Notes: generated by a model from the sequence alone, not told the origin. A stretch of 64,000 bases of DNA from Zonotrichia leucophrys gambelii (GCF_028769735.1 NC_088178.1:26681357-26745356); one strand, 5' to 3'. Positions 23,501 to 34,200 are shown, counted from the first letter of the stretch. A program made the numbers and translations.

Positions 23501-25526
23501 AACAGCTCCTCCAACTTGTTAGCAGAGGTCTCTCTAGCAACGGGGATTTTGCTCTTCATGCTGTTGGGATCATTACTTTCATTTGATGGGGCTTCTGGGG
23601 TGGAAAATGCTGCCTGGCAGACAAGTAAAAGCATCTTAATCCTGAGAGGCACTGAGCGTCTCCAGGTCCCACAGGGGACCATTAGTGGGGAAGGTGCCTC
23701 CACTGATGCTGGAAGGACAGGACTGTGTTGGAAAGGCCCTGCAAAGCCTGGCCTTGCACCTTCTCAGGACAGTGAGGCATCCTGGAAAGCACTGGAATTA
23801 CTGGGGGTGGTGAGCTGAGGAGCTAAAAGCCACCTGAAAGCAAAACCCATGGTCTCACCTGTACAGGGCTTTCCTCAGCAGCCCCCCTCAGTTTGCCCAA
23901 CCCCATGGACAAAAAGGACATGGCTTGAAGGAGGTCTCCCCTCCTGGTTTCTCAGAGGTGCCCAGAGCACAGACACTCACCCTTTTCTTCTGGCAGGGGT
24001 CACACTTGCTCCAGGAGGACCAGGAGGAGAGGATGCAGTCGCGGGGCTGTGGTGGGGCAGTTGCAGAGCGGGTGAGCCTGGCCCTGGTCACACTGTCACC
24101 GGGGCTTGGGGACTCCTGGCCACTGTGTCCAACACCACGAGAGCTTCAGGATGTGAAACTGTGAGCTCTGACCCCTCAGCCTGTGCCTGTGTGAAACCTC
24201 ACACCAAGGAGAGCTAACACTCATCACACTTTGTATGCAACCTCTGGATTTCAGTCCTCATCCTGATGGCATTGATTCCACTGGCACTGATTCTGTAAAG
24301 ACCTGATCCACTCCCCAGCCAGCATGGGAAACTAAACCCACAGCCCACAATCTGGGCTTCACCTCAAGCTGTGCAAGCAGTAAAACCTTCATCAGTTTCT
24401 GCCCTTGCTCTGTGGCTCCAAGGTCAGACACCTCCATGAACATCAGTCCCAAGGAAAGGCCTGGCATGCACTCAGCATTTCTCAAAACCAGGCTTAAGTG
24501 TCTCTCTCTGCCCAGCAGCCCATTTTCCCCCAAGCTGGCCAAAGACACTGGTTTAATTCTACTCTCAGCTCATGAGACATGAACCCATTAATCCCTTTCA
24601 ACCCAGTAACAAACCTGAACCCCAAGTGTGAGCCTTCACTGCTCACCCCAGCCACTCTCACTCCCTCATGGGACAGCAGTCTCCAAGGTTTCCACAATGC
24701 CACAGTTAAAATGCTGCCTCCTCTTTTGGTGGATTCAGGATTTCTGATTAAACCCTTGTCCCAGACAAATGCTCCCTTGTTGCACCTTCCTCAAGTGGGG
24801 AGCTTTAGTAAAATGTTGACAATTAGTTTCTTTTCATACCCAGTTTGACAAGGAAACTACCACAGCGATGTTCCCAATTCTTCCAACCCTGACAAGGAAC
24901 AGCATCAGCGGAAGCTTTAAGTATGATTTAGTGCCTGGCATGGGGCTCCCATTACAGCATATTAAAAATCACATTGAATAAAGGAATTACAAAACCTCAT
25001 CAGCTTGCTGAGGCATGAAATCAAAGCTCAAAGTTCAGAGAACAGTGCAAAAATATAGTTAGATTGGAAAGATTACAAGATGCAGTTCTCTGAAACAGCA
25101 AAATCTATTAAAGCAGCAGAGAAAGGAACAGCTCTCAGCCACATTCCCACCACTTCTGCACTTGAAGGAGACAACCCCCTGTGTGCCCAGCCCTCTGTGG
25201 GGCAGCCAGTGTGGAAAGAGGCTGCATGTTCAACAGATTCCACGTTACAACACGAGCATGGCAATTTGTCAGCTCCAATTCATCACCAGGATGGCTCCTC
25301 TGAAGGCAGAAACGCTGCCCTGCTCCGACTTCCAAACGATGCCTTTTGCCATCCATTAGAGCTGCAGAAATCACTCAGGACAGCAATTACAGCCCCTACA
25401 ACACCCAGGCCTGTGCTGACCCTGCTGGTTTCTCCTGCTGTGCCCTGCAGAAGCTCTCACTCACCCAAAGCCATGGGCAGTGTGGGTGCCCAGCACGGCG
25501 CAGAGCAGCAGCAGCTGGATGCTCAT
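8368..25526 (-). CDS. C8B: Complement component C8 beta chain (gene span)
   Basis: C8 beta is a secreted plasma protein, made mainly in liver, that docks C8 onto C5b-7 and so nucleates the membrane attack complex. The exons read in order: signal peptide; TSP1-1; LDL-receptor class A; MACPF/CDC pore domain; EGF-like; TSP1-2; stop. The MACPF signature appears as [12 protein letters not shown] followed by QEATLGG, the LDLRa motif as [13 protein letters not shown], and the WSSWSKC motif is present. Splice phases agree across all placed exons: 25526-25465, 24046-23981, 22932-22791, 21929-21788, 20479-20347, 19732-19535, 18199-17959, 15812-15684, 15001-14838, 11956-11803, 9902-9834 and 8519-8368. 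The placed exons give about 549 codons. One short exon (length 1 mod 3) between the signal peptide and TSP1-1 was not recognised; mammalian C8B has about 20 residues of mature N-terminus or propeptide there. Segments such as [13 protein letters not shown] and VRGGASE favour C8B over C6, C7 and C9, as does DAB1 upstream. No frameshift or stop was seen. Confidence 0.95.
9335..9500 (+). mobile_element. Old CR1 LINE fragment (3' part of ORF2)
   Basis: One frame reads [16 protein letters not shown] then PKLEGVKN, a decayed version of the CR1 reverse-transcriptase stretch that normally reads like FADDTKLGG. It has several stops and is clearly dead. Confidence 0.6.
9834..9902 (-). CDS. C8B: C8B exon 12: EGF-like domain
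   Basis: The exon reads [20 protein letters not shown] then RSR, leaving one base before GTGAGA. The C-x-C-x5-8-G-x2-C spacing is EGF-like. It is short (69 nt) and GC-rich. Confidence 0.9.
10193..10440 (-). mobile_element. CR1 LINE 3' fragment
   Basis: Read on the + strand it starts TCACAGAATCCTGGAATGG, followed by GGTTGGGAGGGACC, CCATCCAGCCTGGCC and GGCAGGAATTCCTTCCC. This is the reverse complement of a CR1 3' end, so the LINE lies on the - strand. Confidence 0.85.
11585..11772 (+). mobile_element. CR1 LINE 3' end
   Basis: The element carries CCCAGGGAAGTGGTGGAGTC, GGATGTGGCACTGGGGG, GGTTGGACTCGATGAGC and GGTCTCTTCCAA. It ends in ATTCTGTG-type repeats just before C8B exon 11 (11803). Confidence 0.9.
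11803..11956 (-). CDS. C8B: C8B exon 11: MACPF end and first EGF cysteines
   Basis: The acceptor CTTTAG is followed by [32 protein letters not shown] and [18 protein letters not shown], before a GTACAG donor. An in-register GCAG two bases later is the wrong phase, so the TTTAG acceptor was chosen. The CRCAPC segment opens the EGF-like domain. Confidence 0.92.
13385..13482. repeat. A/T-rich minisatellite (CCTAAAATTAAATTT-like unit)
   Basis: About four imperfect copies of a 20- to 25-bp unit containing CCTAAAATT are arranged in tandem. Confidence 0.75.
14001..14725 (+). mobile_element. Diverged solo LTR carrying an expanded microsatellite
   Basis: It starts TGTCACTGAC and ends ACCACCACA. The body (GAAATGTAAACAATAACTAT, CTGTGGAATG, TTTCATGTAG, AGCCTTCTGAT) is related to the LTRs at 740-1124 and 7146-7530. 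The AT run before the poly(A) block, about 30 bases in the other copies, has grown to about 360 bases here. No clear target-site duplication was found. Confidence 0.75.
14299..14655. repeat. Compound pentanucleotide array (AATAT/GATAT/GACAT)n
   Basis: Successive blocks of GATAT, GACAT, a long AATAT run and again GATAT fill the stretch, with small interruptions around 14520-14590. The block structure points to repeated slippage from interrupted seeds. Confidence 0.93.
14838..15001 (-). CDS. C8B: C8B exon 10: MACPF
   Basis: The acceptor TTTTGCAG precedes a codon completed as Asp, then [38 protein letters not shown] and [16 protein letters not shown]. The exon ends phase 0 at GTACTG. VRGGASE and WGDAVQYNP are strongly conserved in C8 beta. 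Confidence 0.95.
15002..15683 (-). other. C8B: C8B intron 9
   Basis: This short intron between exons 9 and 10 is C-rich on the + strand around 15150-15370. No repeat or gene was recognised. Confidence 0.7.
15684..15812 (-). CDS. C8B: C8B exon 9: MACPF
   Basis: The exon reads [20 protein letters not shown], then [15 protein letters not shown] and KALLKEIGG. The two cysteines correspond to the conserved pair in this part of C8 beta. Entry and exit are phase 1, with a GTAAGC donor. Confidence 0.94.
15813..17958 (-). other. C8B: C8B intron 8
   Basis: It contains a CR1 3' end at about 16225-16440. The rest shows no recognisable feature. Confidence 0.65.
16225..16440 (+). mobile_element. CR1 LINE 3' end, diverged
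   Basis: CTGGAAATTTAGATTGGATA, TTCTTCACCAAAAGAGTTAT, GGATGTGGCACTTGGGGACA and TTTTCCAACC follow in CR1 order and end in CAATGATTCTAAG. Confidence 0.85.
17959..18199 (-). CDS. C8B: C8B exon 8: MACPF core signature
   Basis: The exon reads [13 protein letters not shown], then [33 protein letters not shown] and [16 protein letters not shown]. It contains the full MACPF consensus Y-x6-FGTHF-x6-GG. It is more GC-rich than its neighbours. It exits phase 1 at GTATGT. Confidence 0.96.
18200..19534 (-). other. C8B: C8B intron 7
   Basis: It holds a short CT/CA dinucleotide tract at about 18678-18700 and a CR1-like piece at 19215-19345. Nothing else was recognised. Confidence 0.6.
19215..19345 (-). mobile_element. 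CR1 LINE fragment, diverged
   Basis: AGAATCAGACAATTTCCACA, CTGGAAGGGACCC and AACAGGCTGTGGCTGATTTC resemble the reverse complement of a CR1 3' end, but the match is weak. Confidence 0.45.
19535..19732 (-). CDS. C8B: C8B exon 7: MACPF, first membrane-hairpin region
   Basis: Sixty-six codons run from [20 protein letters not shown] to [13 protein letters not shown]. The exon holds the [15 protein letters not shown] segment typical of MACPF proteins and a Lys/Arg-rich patch. The acceptor is GTTTAG and the donor GTAAGC, both phase 0. Confidence 0.95.
19733..20346 (-). other. C8B: C8B intron 6
   Basis: The sequence is AT-rich and unique-looking, with no recognised repeat. Confidence 0.65.
20347..20479 (-). 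CDS. C8B: C8B exon 6: early MACPF domain
   Basis: The acceptor CACCTGCAG precedes [25 protein letters not shown] and [14 protein letters not shown], ending phase 0 at GTGCGT. The [10 protein letters not shown] segment is strongly C8-beta-like. Confidence 0.95.
20480..21787 (-). other. C8B: C8B intron 5
   Basis: No recognisable repeat was seen apart from T-rich tracts around 21560-21620. Short open frames here lack support. Confidence 0.6.
21788..21929 (-). CDS. C8B: C8B exon 5: LDLRa calcium-binding half and MACPF start
   Basis: The exon reads [19 protein letters not shown], then [14 protein letters not shown], then an [12 protein letters not shown] segment. The D-x-D-C-x-D-x-S-D-E acidic set is the LDLRa calcium site. 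Entry is phase 1 and exit phase 2 at GTAAGG. Confidence 0.95.
21930..22790 (-). other. C8B: C8B intron 4, with tandem duplication
   Basis: Nearly half of this intron (22365-22762) is a two-copy tandem duplication, described separately. The remainder is unremarkable. Confidence 0.7.
22365..22762. repeat. 206-bp tandem duplication in C8B intron 4
   Basis: Copy 1 starts at 22365 and copy 2 at 22571, both with TGTCCCTTGTGCTACAG. They share TTTTGCTGATATAACCAGG, GACACAAACACAAGCATGG and AAGTTGAGCACAGTGGCATC. They differ by small indels (copy 1 has an extra GATATATCAGCAAAATAT) and scattered substitutions, so the duplication is not very recent. Confidence 0.93.
22791..22932 (-). CDS. C8B: C8B exon 4: end of TSP1-1 and start of LDLRa
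   Basis: The acceptor CATCACAG is followed by [17 protein letters not shown], continuing through a CVTNSPC segment to [10 protein letters not shown], with one base left over before GTAAGG. The spacing of cysteines fits the TSP1 to LDL-receptor class A junction of the terminal complement proteins. A 206-bp tandem duplication starts about 30 bases into the following intron. Confidence 0.94.
22933..23980 (-). other. C8B: C8B intron 3
   Basis: No repeat or further exon was recognised between exons 3 and 4. Confidence 0.65.
23981..24046 (-). CDS. C8B: C8B exon 3: first TSP1 repeat
   Basis: The acceptor CCACCACAG precedes 22 codons reading [18 protein letters not shown] then QKKR, ending at a GTGAGT donor. 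W-S-S-W-S-K-C is the C-mannosylation motif of the N-terminal TSP1 domain. Both boundaries are phase 0. Confidence 0.93.
24047..25464 (-). other. C8B: C8B interval that should contain the missing exon 2
   Basis: Exon 1 ends with two bases of a codon and exon 3 begins at a codon boundary. At least one exon of length 1 mod 3 must therefore lie here, unless the bird gene uses an unusual junction. I could not find an open segment with good acceptor and donor that resembles the C8B N-terminal propeptide. The sequence has no obvious repeat. Confidence 0.6.
25465..25526 (-). CDS. C8B: C8B exon 1: signal peptide
   Basis: ATG at 25526 opens 20 codons: M-S-I-Q, a Leu-rich hydrophobic core (LLLLCAVLG), then THTAHGF, followed by a GTGAGT donor at 25464. 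The exon ends two bases into a Gly codon. The F-G junction matches the place where the mammalian C8B signal/propeptide exon ends. There is no other ATG in frame nearby. The 5' UTR boundary and transcription start were not determined. Confidence 0.8.
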
Positions 25527-28500
25527 CCCTCCGAAGTTCTGCTGTTGGTCCCACACCACCAACACCCCAACTCTGTCTGCTCTGGGGGCCTGAACAGGGT
25601 TCAAGCACAAAAAAGGAACTGCAGAGCTGCTGTGCCACCCTGTAAACAGCAGATGAGGCAGCAGCTGGCAGGCTCACAAGGTAAACGCTGCAGAGGTTGG
25701 TTAGCACAAACACGGCTTTCCCGAGGCCAGCAAAGCTCTGCCCAGGAGCAATCTGCACCTTCCTTTGTAATGCTCCTTTCAAGGGATGGGGAAATGAATA
25801 TTTCAACAAATGAAACATGTTTGAGTGTTGGCAAGAGGGAAGTGATAAGTAAACTCAAGTTGCTTTCTAGGAAGAGAGTGCAGAATCATTTATTTATGGC
25901 TGCTTTTCATGTCTGTCTTCCAGAGCAAGGTCAGACACGAGGCATAAGCACTTACTCTCATGCCTCAGGGAAAGCCCTTTTCCCTCAGAGTGCCCCTCCC
26001 TGTCTCTCCTGCTGCTGGGGGGGACAGAGCCCCAGCCCTGGCTGGGCCATGCCACAGAGATTCCCTGCTCCACGTCCCCAAAGTCCCGAGCCCATGAAAG
26101 CAGGACCTGCCAGGGCATCCAATGTAATGGCTCGGTGTTTTCCTGCTACTGCACTGAGTCATTCTCGCTCTTAAATGGTCCTGACTGGGCTGAGAACTTA
26201 CCATGGGCTGGTGGCCATCAATCAGCTCAGCTGGGCTTGCAAAGGCAGATCAGACAGAACCTGGACGTTTTTCTTTGGTTCCTGTTGAGCCTTCACCTCC
26301 TGCTGCTTCTCCCTCCAGGCACAGCTTTTTGATTCCTGAGACATGAGAGTCTTCCCTGTCATTTTCCTATTAGTCTTAGCCTAGAGCAAGCATCTTAGAG
26401 AGAGCAAAATTCTCTGAATCTGTGTTTCCCTGCACAAAATGAGGAGTATCATTGTGTTTTCCCTCTAGCTGGACAAGATCTTTGAGAAGACAGAGCCTGA
26501 CTCTGTGCAACTCTGGCTTTTAGCAGCACAATCTCTCACCCTGGGACACATCTCTGAGTGCTTTGGTGATACAAAGAGTAAATACATTTTAATTTGCTCA
26601 GTATGGCAATGATGGGTGCTATACATATAATGATTCATGTTCAGTAATAACAAACAAACCCAACAAGCTCAGTGCCATTACCTGGATGAGCACTACACCT
26701 TAATGTGTCACAGTTATCTTACAAATGAAATTATTCTGCCTGTGGAGCCACATCCCTGCAACATCAGCAACTGGCTGGGACATCTTTCTGGTTTGGCAGC
26801 CTGATGATAACATTTAACACAGAGAGGCACATTAACTGAATCCTTGCAGGAATCTGCTCCAAATAAAAAATTGTATTTGAGGCAGCCCTTTTTTAACCCA
26901 GAGTTACTGAGCACAGTGATAAACTGCCCTCTAGACATTGAGGACAAACTGTTGGGGGAGATGATTCAGGCTGTGCAAAGCTTTCTGTTTGCCTTTTGTG
27001 CCTGATTTTTTTTTTCTTCCAAATGACTTTGCCCCAGCCTGAACCCAAGATGTGCCTGTGTGATACAGCTTGCTCAACCTCTGGCACAATTGATTCAGTT
27101 GTTAATCATTTGTCCATGACAAAAAAGAAAACAGAACCAAAAAAAAAACCCACTTACAGAAAGACCTCTCCATCCACGAGACCTTTGCTGGCTGGGAAAT
27201 CCAGCACACATCCAATGTTTCAACAGCAGTAAAAGATAAACCAAGATTATAAACACAGAGCACCCTCTAGACAGAACTTCAAACCATGACAGTGATCCCA
27301 GCATGTGGAGTTTTCTTTGTTTCATCTCAGTGGTGAATGAACACACAGCAGGAGTGGGGAATTACCAGAAGTGAGGCTGAAACAGGAGCAGGGACCCAAG
27401 AGACAGAATTTCCTACAGCTCAACACATTTTTCAGAGAGAACTAAAAAGCACCATCAGGTTTTACACATTATTTACAACCTGATTTAATTAGAGGTGGGT
27501 CTAACACATGAAATTTATGACAGTAAGCACAGGTCACTTTCTGCTTCCTTGGGTCCGTGGATCAGGGGGAATGTTGTCTATTTTCCATTGTTGTCCTCTT
27601 CTCCATTGCTGCTCCTTCTCCGCTGCTCACTGTGGCTTTCTAGTGAGCTGAAGTGCCAAACCATCTCTCTAATCTGCTGAATTAGGATTTATCACACTTG
27701 GAAATCAAATTCCCACCATGAAAATGGAGCCTGCAAGTGCAACACATCCTTTGCAGAGTTCACATCCCGAGTTTGGGAGCCTTTGCTCCCTCTAAATAAT
27801 TCCTCTACAGTCTCACCAAGCATGATGGTTCTTTAAATGGCAGTTTCCTGTTAAATGAAAAACTGAAACACATCAGAGCTGAAAGGAAGATCAGGCTGGA
27901 GCCAGCAAGGAGCTGTTTACAGAATTATCTGTGCACTTTTCAAAAAGTTGCTTTTTCTCCTCTGAGAAAACTGTTTTATTCCCTGCTTCAGAACTCAGAA
28001 TGCGTTTCCTTCTGTGGAAAAACTCATTCAAAGGTAAAAGGAAGCTTCCCACCAATTTTAATTGTGAAGAAAATAAGGTGGCAAATATATGGTAAAATTT
28101 ACAACCAATATTTCCACATTTTTGCAACAAATCCACTGTATCACCATTTTTGTTACTAACACTGTTATTTTCTGGTGTGAGGCTGGTCTCTGGAAGGCCC
28201 TGGACATAAAAAACTCACCTTGCTGAACTTAATTCTCCTCTTCTGACTTTTGCTCCAATAAAAATAATGTCTTATTGTGACTGAGGCCAAATCTGGCACA
28301 GGTTCACCTACTCTGAAAGCTCCAAAGTCCTGTAAGAGGGTAAGACAAAGAAAACCCCTCCATGTCCCACCCCTTGTCTCCATCTCCTCTCCATCAGACC
28401 TCAAGACAACACACACAAACTTGTTTTCAAACCAGAAACAGCATGTTTTAAAGAAAAAAAAAAGGTACTCATAATCTTTGTGTCAAATAAACAGTACAAA

Positions 28501-31250
28501 ATTTACAAAAAATGCAACATCTCATATCATTGTGACTTCTGCTCGTTTCAAATACAGATCACTTCTGACACTGAGAGCTGTTCTTACACCTCTAATAACT
28601 GTTAGAGAAGACAAAGATGACATAAAAGGGGGGTTTTTGGTTTTTTTTTTTTTTCAGCTAGTACCTGGCAGTAATTCTTCCTAATCCTTTATTTCCACAA
28701 ATGTCTGAGGCTGAATGGGCAGAGATTGCTGCCTGTTAACCTGATTTTCCTTTAATCTATTGTGATTTCCTTTCTTTGTTGGTGAGTATTTATAGAAGTG
28801 GTGCTATAGGAGCTGTGAAACAGGGTTGAAAAGCCAGCAAATAATATCAGATTTTAAAAGACCCTTAAAAAAAAAAATTCTGTATCTAAAAGCCCCTTGA
28901 ATGGGCAACATCTGAGGCTATTCTTCTCATTGAGATTTTTTCAGGTGCTGATAAAACATTTTAGGGTGATAGATGAGCCACAGGGCAAACACATCCATTG
29001 AGATAAGACTATTTAAAGCTGTAAAAACTAATAGCTGGAGAGCTGTTTCACTAATAGACCTGATATTTCCTGCCTCCAGTAGGATAATTTCAGACAGAGA
29101 CAGGCCATGTTACAGCTCCTCAGGAAATCCTATCAGGATATCTCCCCATATTCCTCACTGTCATCAGCTGAAATGTGTAATTCAGTTTCAGACAGCAAGT
29201 AAAAGCAGAAAAAAAACCCACCAAATCCATCTCTTTATTTCTCCCCATGTCAGTCTTACCTGGGGTTTTAAAATAAACATAATAAAGGTTTTTAATGGGG
29301 CTGATCCTAAAAAGCAAATCAGTGTGAGAAGAACTAATGGAAGACTTCAGCACAGGAGAGAAATACTATTATACATCATGGTTTTTGCAGCAGTAACAGC
29401 AACCCAGAGCCAGAAGCAGGAGGTTGGGTCCCAGGATGGCACAGAGAGAGCAGAAGGAGAAGCCAGGAGCTGTTCCTGCACCTCCACTGTGTTCCTTCAG
29501 CACTGTGAGCATCCCACGATGGCTCAGGGAGGGAATTGTGGAGAACAGATTCAAACCCCTGTGCAAAACTGCCAACAGATATCCCCTTTCATTTCTTTGA
29601 CATGGCATTCTTCTGACTGAGAACAGCATTAGCCAGGAAAGCAATAAATATGAACCTGACAGGACAAGGAGTTCTTCAGAAAGCAAAGAAAGAAAAAAGG
29701 AAACAGTGCATGGAAATATATTTCACAACCTAAAAAACAGCCAGGAAGAGGTTACCTTCTCTGTTGCAGCAACTGTCAGTGAGCAGAGATTAAAGCACAG
29801 AAAACACAGCCTTTAATCCAGTGTGAGGGAGTGAAAATTGCATATTCCCAGTCTGTACAAGCAGCTGCTTTCCCAAAGCCACTGACATGGAAAGGAGAGA
29901 TCTGACAGCGTTCTCACTGCTGGAAAACCACAGGCTGGTTCTGCAAACTGTTTACTAATGAAATTCTCATTACTGCAGGAGATCATGGCCTTAATTAGCA
30001 CTGGTTAAATTGGGACCATTTCTTGAAGTGGGCACGTCTGAGCTGGGCACTCTCATACAGAATACAGAGACTCTGAGTTACAGCACTATTAATGTGATTT
30101 ACAGCACAGTAAGAATACATTTTTACCCCTTCTGGGCACACAGAACAGGTTCTTCCCTCCCTCCTTGGGATTCCTCTTCCTCACCATTGCCAGGTTACAC
30201 CTCAAACCTGCTCATTCTGAATTTTTAACCTGAGTTTACACAACAGCTGTACAACACGAGCCAATTTTTCTGATTTTTCAACCAACCTCACCGTGAGGGT
30301 ACCAGAAGAAGATCAACAAGACCAGATTTAGCTTTCATTGTAAAAATGTATTTTAATTTAAATCCACACTTAGCTGTGGCTTATTAAAGCTGATGTCTTG
30401 TAGCTGGTTGAAAACCAGAGATTGCATTCTTCCTTCCAAGGACACCTGGGTGCAGTTACCTACACACAAATCAAAATGCCATTAACACTGGAGTGCTTTC
30501 ACCACAGCAGAATAACCTTTATTCTCAGGTGGGATCCAAGCATTTCAACAATGTTCACTGACAAAGGCAAGGAATGCTTCACCATGACCTACTGGGCATT
30601 TCAAGGAGGGCATGAGACATCAAAAAGTAGAAATACAATAAAATATATGTGCACACATCCACACCTCTCTCTTTCCCTGTACATAAAACATATTTTTCTT
30701 ACTCTTAAATTTTACTGCATTACTCTCTTGGCAGAGAATGGGAAAATTCCTTCTCAGCTGAGCTTTATTATCAGTTCTGTGCACATTACTGGAAATTTTA
30801 GGGGGGGTTCTCCTTTCAAAACTGTCATGTTTTAATGCACATCTTTAATTTCAAATCCCACTCGAATGAAAAAAGAGAGCAAAATTAATTTCAGCTTTTC
30901 ATGCCACAAAGATAAACCAGCTTTGGGAGCATCACACAGCATTGGCTGTCCCAGGAATTTAGGATTTTACAGGAGGTGATACAAATACCTGCTGGTTTGG
31001 GGTGCTCATCCTAAAACACCCAAAAAGAGGCAAAAAAGTGGAGGCAGAAATTAAAATCAGCAAGTTACACATGTGCAAAATAAGCAACACTTGGTGTTAA
31101 AGATTAGTTATTCCCCAAATCGAGGATTTTCTCCTTTCCCAGGTATTTCCACTGTTAAAAATAAAGGCCATGCCAGGCACAAACACTGCATTTTAAGTCT
31201 GGCAGAATTATCCCAGAGGAGCACAAGCTATGAAACAAACTTACTGAAAT
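25527..31250. other. Intergenic region between C8B 5' end and DAB1 3' end
   Basis: No third gene was recognised. The first few hundred bases above 25526 must hold the C8B 5' UTR and promoter, but no diagnostic TATA box or initiator could be fixed. The rest is AT-rich with short A and T runs (for example 28440-28465 and 28637-28660) and unsupported short open frames on both strands. Confidence 0.6.
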
Positions 31251-31269
31251 GACACCTTTTTTTAATGGT

Positions 31270-31275
31270 TTTATT
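31270..31275 (-). promoter_or_regulatory. DAB1: Candidate DAB1 poly(A) signal (AATAAA)
   Basis: TTTATT on the + strand gives AATAAA on the - strand, with an ATTAAA a few bases further on (31266-31261). It lies at the far end of the transposon-free 3' UTR block. Confidence 0.5.
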
Positions 31276-34200
31276 CATAACAGTATTACATGGTGTGTTA
31301 CAGAAATTAATGGAAAATCTCTAAAAATTTGTTGGTTTCTGTTGTTGTTGCTGAATGCATTACACAGAAAGTTAAAAATAATGTGCCCGTAGATGTTAAC
31401 AAATGGTCGTTATCTGAGGTAAAGTTAAAGTAGGTTTAGAAATGTACTGCAACAGTCATTTTATCTTTCTCATCTTTATTTAAAAAAATAAGTGTCAGAA
31501 TGCAGAAATAAAACGGAATGAAAACCACGGAGTAAACATTTTTGCAAAGAAGGTGCCCAGTACGTTATTGAGATGAAAGGTTCCATCAGACACTCGGATG
31601 ACTACGATCTATCAAAATATCTTTTCATGACAGGTAAAGATCAAGAAGCTACGGGGGGGATGGTAACAGGATGGCCGGTGGGGTTCCCTGGTTTGTAAAT
31701 TTAAAGTGACGAATTTAGTGCTAGTGAAGGATGAGGGGTTAAACAATTGCACAAGCTGGATATTGGAGTTATCTACAATACTGGCACAGTGCAGCCCTCT
31801 CAGCTCAGCATCCCAGCCACGACAAGGACGATCACAGGACGGGATAATCCAGATTCTGTTTTTATTCATGAGCAAAAGTAAGACAAAGGTCCGTGGTGAT
31901 GGCCCAGAGACACCAGAATCCCTCATTCCCTTGGCACCTATCCATGAGTGATCTGCTTCCTACAAAAATGTGATCCTCTGAGACAGCAAGCTCTTCTTTC
32001 CTCTGTGTTTCACCCCACAACTGGAAATGCACTGATGACACTAAACCTCCAATGGCTGTGATGAACCAAAACTGGGTTTGTGGTTCCATGTGCAGGACAA
32101 AACCCAAAAAAAACGCTGCTGAGGAAGAAAGTAGCACCACTGTGCAAATCAGGAAAATATTCTGACAGAAGTGTCCTCCAGAAACGCTTTTACCTCTGCT
32201 TTTAATCCTGAAACACTCAATCCACCAAGTTTTAAATTATCTCCTCCAGTTAGAAAACTTGACCTTCCAATGGGAAAACAAGATTTGCTACGGAGCTGTT
32301 TGCACATGACTAAGGAACAAGCATCAAATGACCGTGGATGGGGATAAAATTCTCCTCTCTGCAGGTTCATTAGGTCTATTCACAGCTAATTTCTCACTCA
32401 CACACATTCTGCAATGCACATTTCTCTAATTTCTCTAATTCAAAATAAAAGAATGGGATCGTGAGATTTGGTTGCACACACCAACAATCACCACCCCAGT
32501 TATTCTGCCTTCTAAACCATTTTTAGCTTATAATAGAGACGAAAGAAAGTAAAACATTGATAACTCCAGGCCTATTTTAATCATGACAAAAAATCATGTA
32601 AATCCTAATGTGTCAATTTAAAAACAAAATCTCCACAATAACCCTAAAAACTGATTAATCCTTTGATTTCTTTAACCTTTTTCCTTTTTTTTTCTTCTTT
32701 TTATTTTTCTTTTTAGTGTTAAACCACTAAATTCAATATACTGTAACTGCATAGGAACATCAGGAAAACACATTTGACCTGTATAACAATTCTCTGTAGG
32801 GCAAAAATATATAGATTCTTTATGAAAATCATGTGCTAAATGTATGAACCCAAACACTGCACTTTTTTCTTCATAAATGTAAAAAAAGGAAGTTTTAAAT
32901 TCTTTTCGTTCTGCGTGTAAACACTTGGATGACTTCTATGCAGAGGTTCAAAGGAATGTCAATGGAAAGTGATCTCTTGTAAGTGGAATTATGTCCGTGT
33001 GATAATGCTAGACCATAAAATCATGTGTTCCCATTAATTTCACTAGTTGCTGACAAGCTGACTGCTTTTGGCAAATGCACTTGAGCTTCAGCCCATTATT
33101 GTTAAGCATGTGAAAAAACATATGTGATGTGAGAACCACAAACTGGGTTTGCCACACCTCCCAAGCACTGCAACTTGCTACCTTCTCTACTGTGTAATGG
33201 CATTAGTAAAAGAATTTTCATAACATTTATATTTACAAAAAAAATGGCAATTTTCATTCGAACTCCTTAAAGCCATTTCCCCTTAAACATTTAAAGAGTT
33301 TAACAGTAAGATTTTTTTTTTCAAGTTATAAAATAAAAATCCCATTTGATTTTTTTTCTGATGTACAAAAAGTGATAAAGATGAACAATTTTGATCACAG
33401 AGTCAGTTTGTTATTCCAAAATCCATGCCGTCCTTGTCCCATTTGTCAAGTCCGCTTCATCCAAACTCCTAAACCAGAAGCATACCAGTATTATTTGGCA
33501 AATGATTTTTTTTTCATCAAAAATGGCACACAGAGAAGAAAACACTTGTCTGCATAGCATTACAGCAGCAAGATATTGAAGAAATAAAAATATTCCTTTT
33601 CTGCACTTTGTTTAGAGTTTCCTAGGAAATACTGACTCTTTTGTCTCTCCTCAGTGGGACTCCATGTCCTTTCTCTACCCACAACATGAGTATTCCAACA
33701 GAAAGCAGCATTTCTTCCTCATGATGTGCTAGAACTTAAAGGTCCATTTGGCAACATTTTCAGTCAAGGATGGATAAACAACCGAGTTCTGTCCTGTGGT
33801 TTCAAGTTGGGAATCATTTCTGCAGGAGGTGTTTCACTGTTAGATCTGTCACTCATACAAAACTACAGAGTAAGAAATACATTAAAAAAAAAAAAGGAAA
33901 AAAGAAAGAAAAAAAAATATGACACCACCAGTATTTTGTTGTTGTTGTTGTTTAAATATGTCTACATAAGGGAAAAAAAAAAGGGTCAGGATCAGCCTGA
34001 TGTAAATGAAGATGAAAAACATGTCACCGTGACATAAAAAGTGCCGACTCGTGCCCCAAAGGTTGTTGAATGATAATGCCACTGCTACATACACACTCTG
34101 CTTTTGGCTGAAAAGAAAAAAAAAAGGAATGTCTAACACCCAATAAATTTTAGATGCTCGTTATTTATAGGTGGCACACAGAAGGTGACAGTTGTTTAAA

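Noticed and set aside
24205..24290. Candidate C8B exon 2 after a TTTACAG acceptor
   Set aside because: The frame reads through a loosely similar N-A-x-R-M-R stretch, but the available donors give the wrong phase for exon 3 and a stop follows.
24666..24720. Second candidate C8B exon 2 ending at a GTGAGA donor
   Set aside because: The phase would fit, but there is no pyrimidine tract before the acceptor and the peptide does not resemble C8B.
8368..25526. Assignment of the MACPF gene to C6, C7 or C9
   Set aside because: The domain order (TSP1, LDLRa, MACPF, EGF, TSP1, stop) has no trailing CCP/FIM modules as in C6 and C7. The [11 protein letters not shown] and VRGGASE segments and the DAB1 neighbour fit C8B.
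25080..26174. 364-codon open frame on the + strand
   Set aside because: It runs antisense across C8B exon 1 and has no recognisable domain. Its composition looks like chance in a GC-richer stretch.
28973..29620. 215-codon open frame on the + strand in the intergenic region
   Set aside because: There is no recognisable domain, initiation context or splice partner. The residue order looks random.
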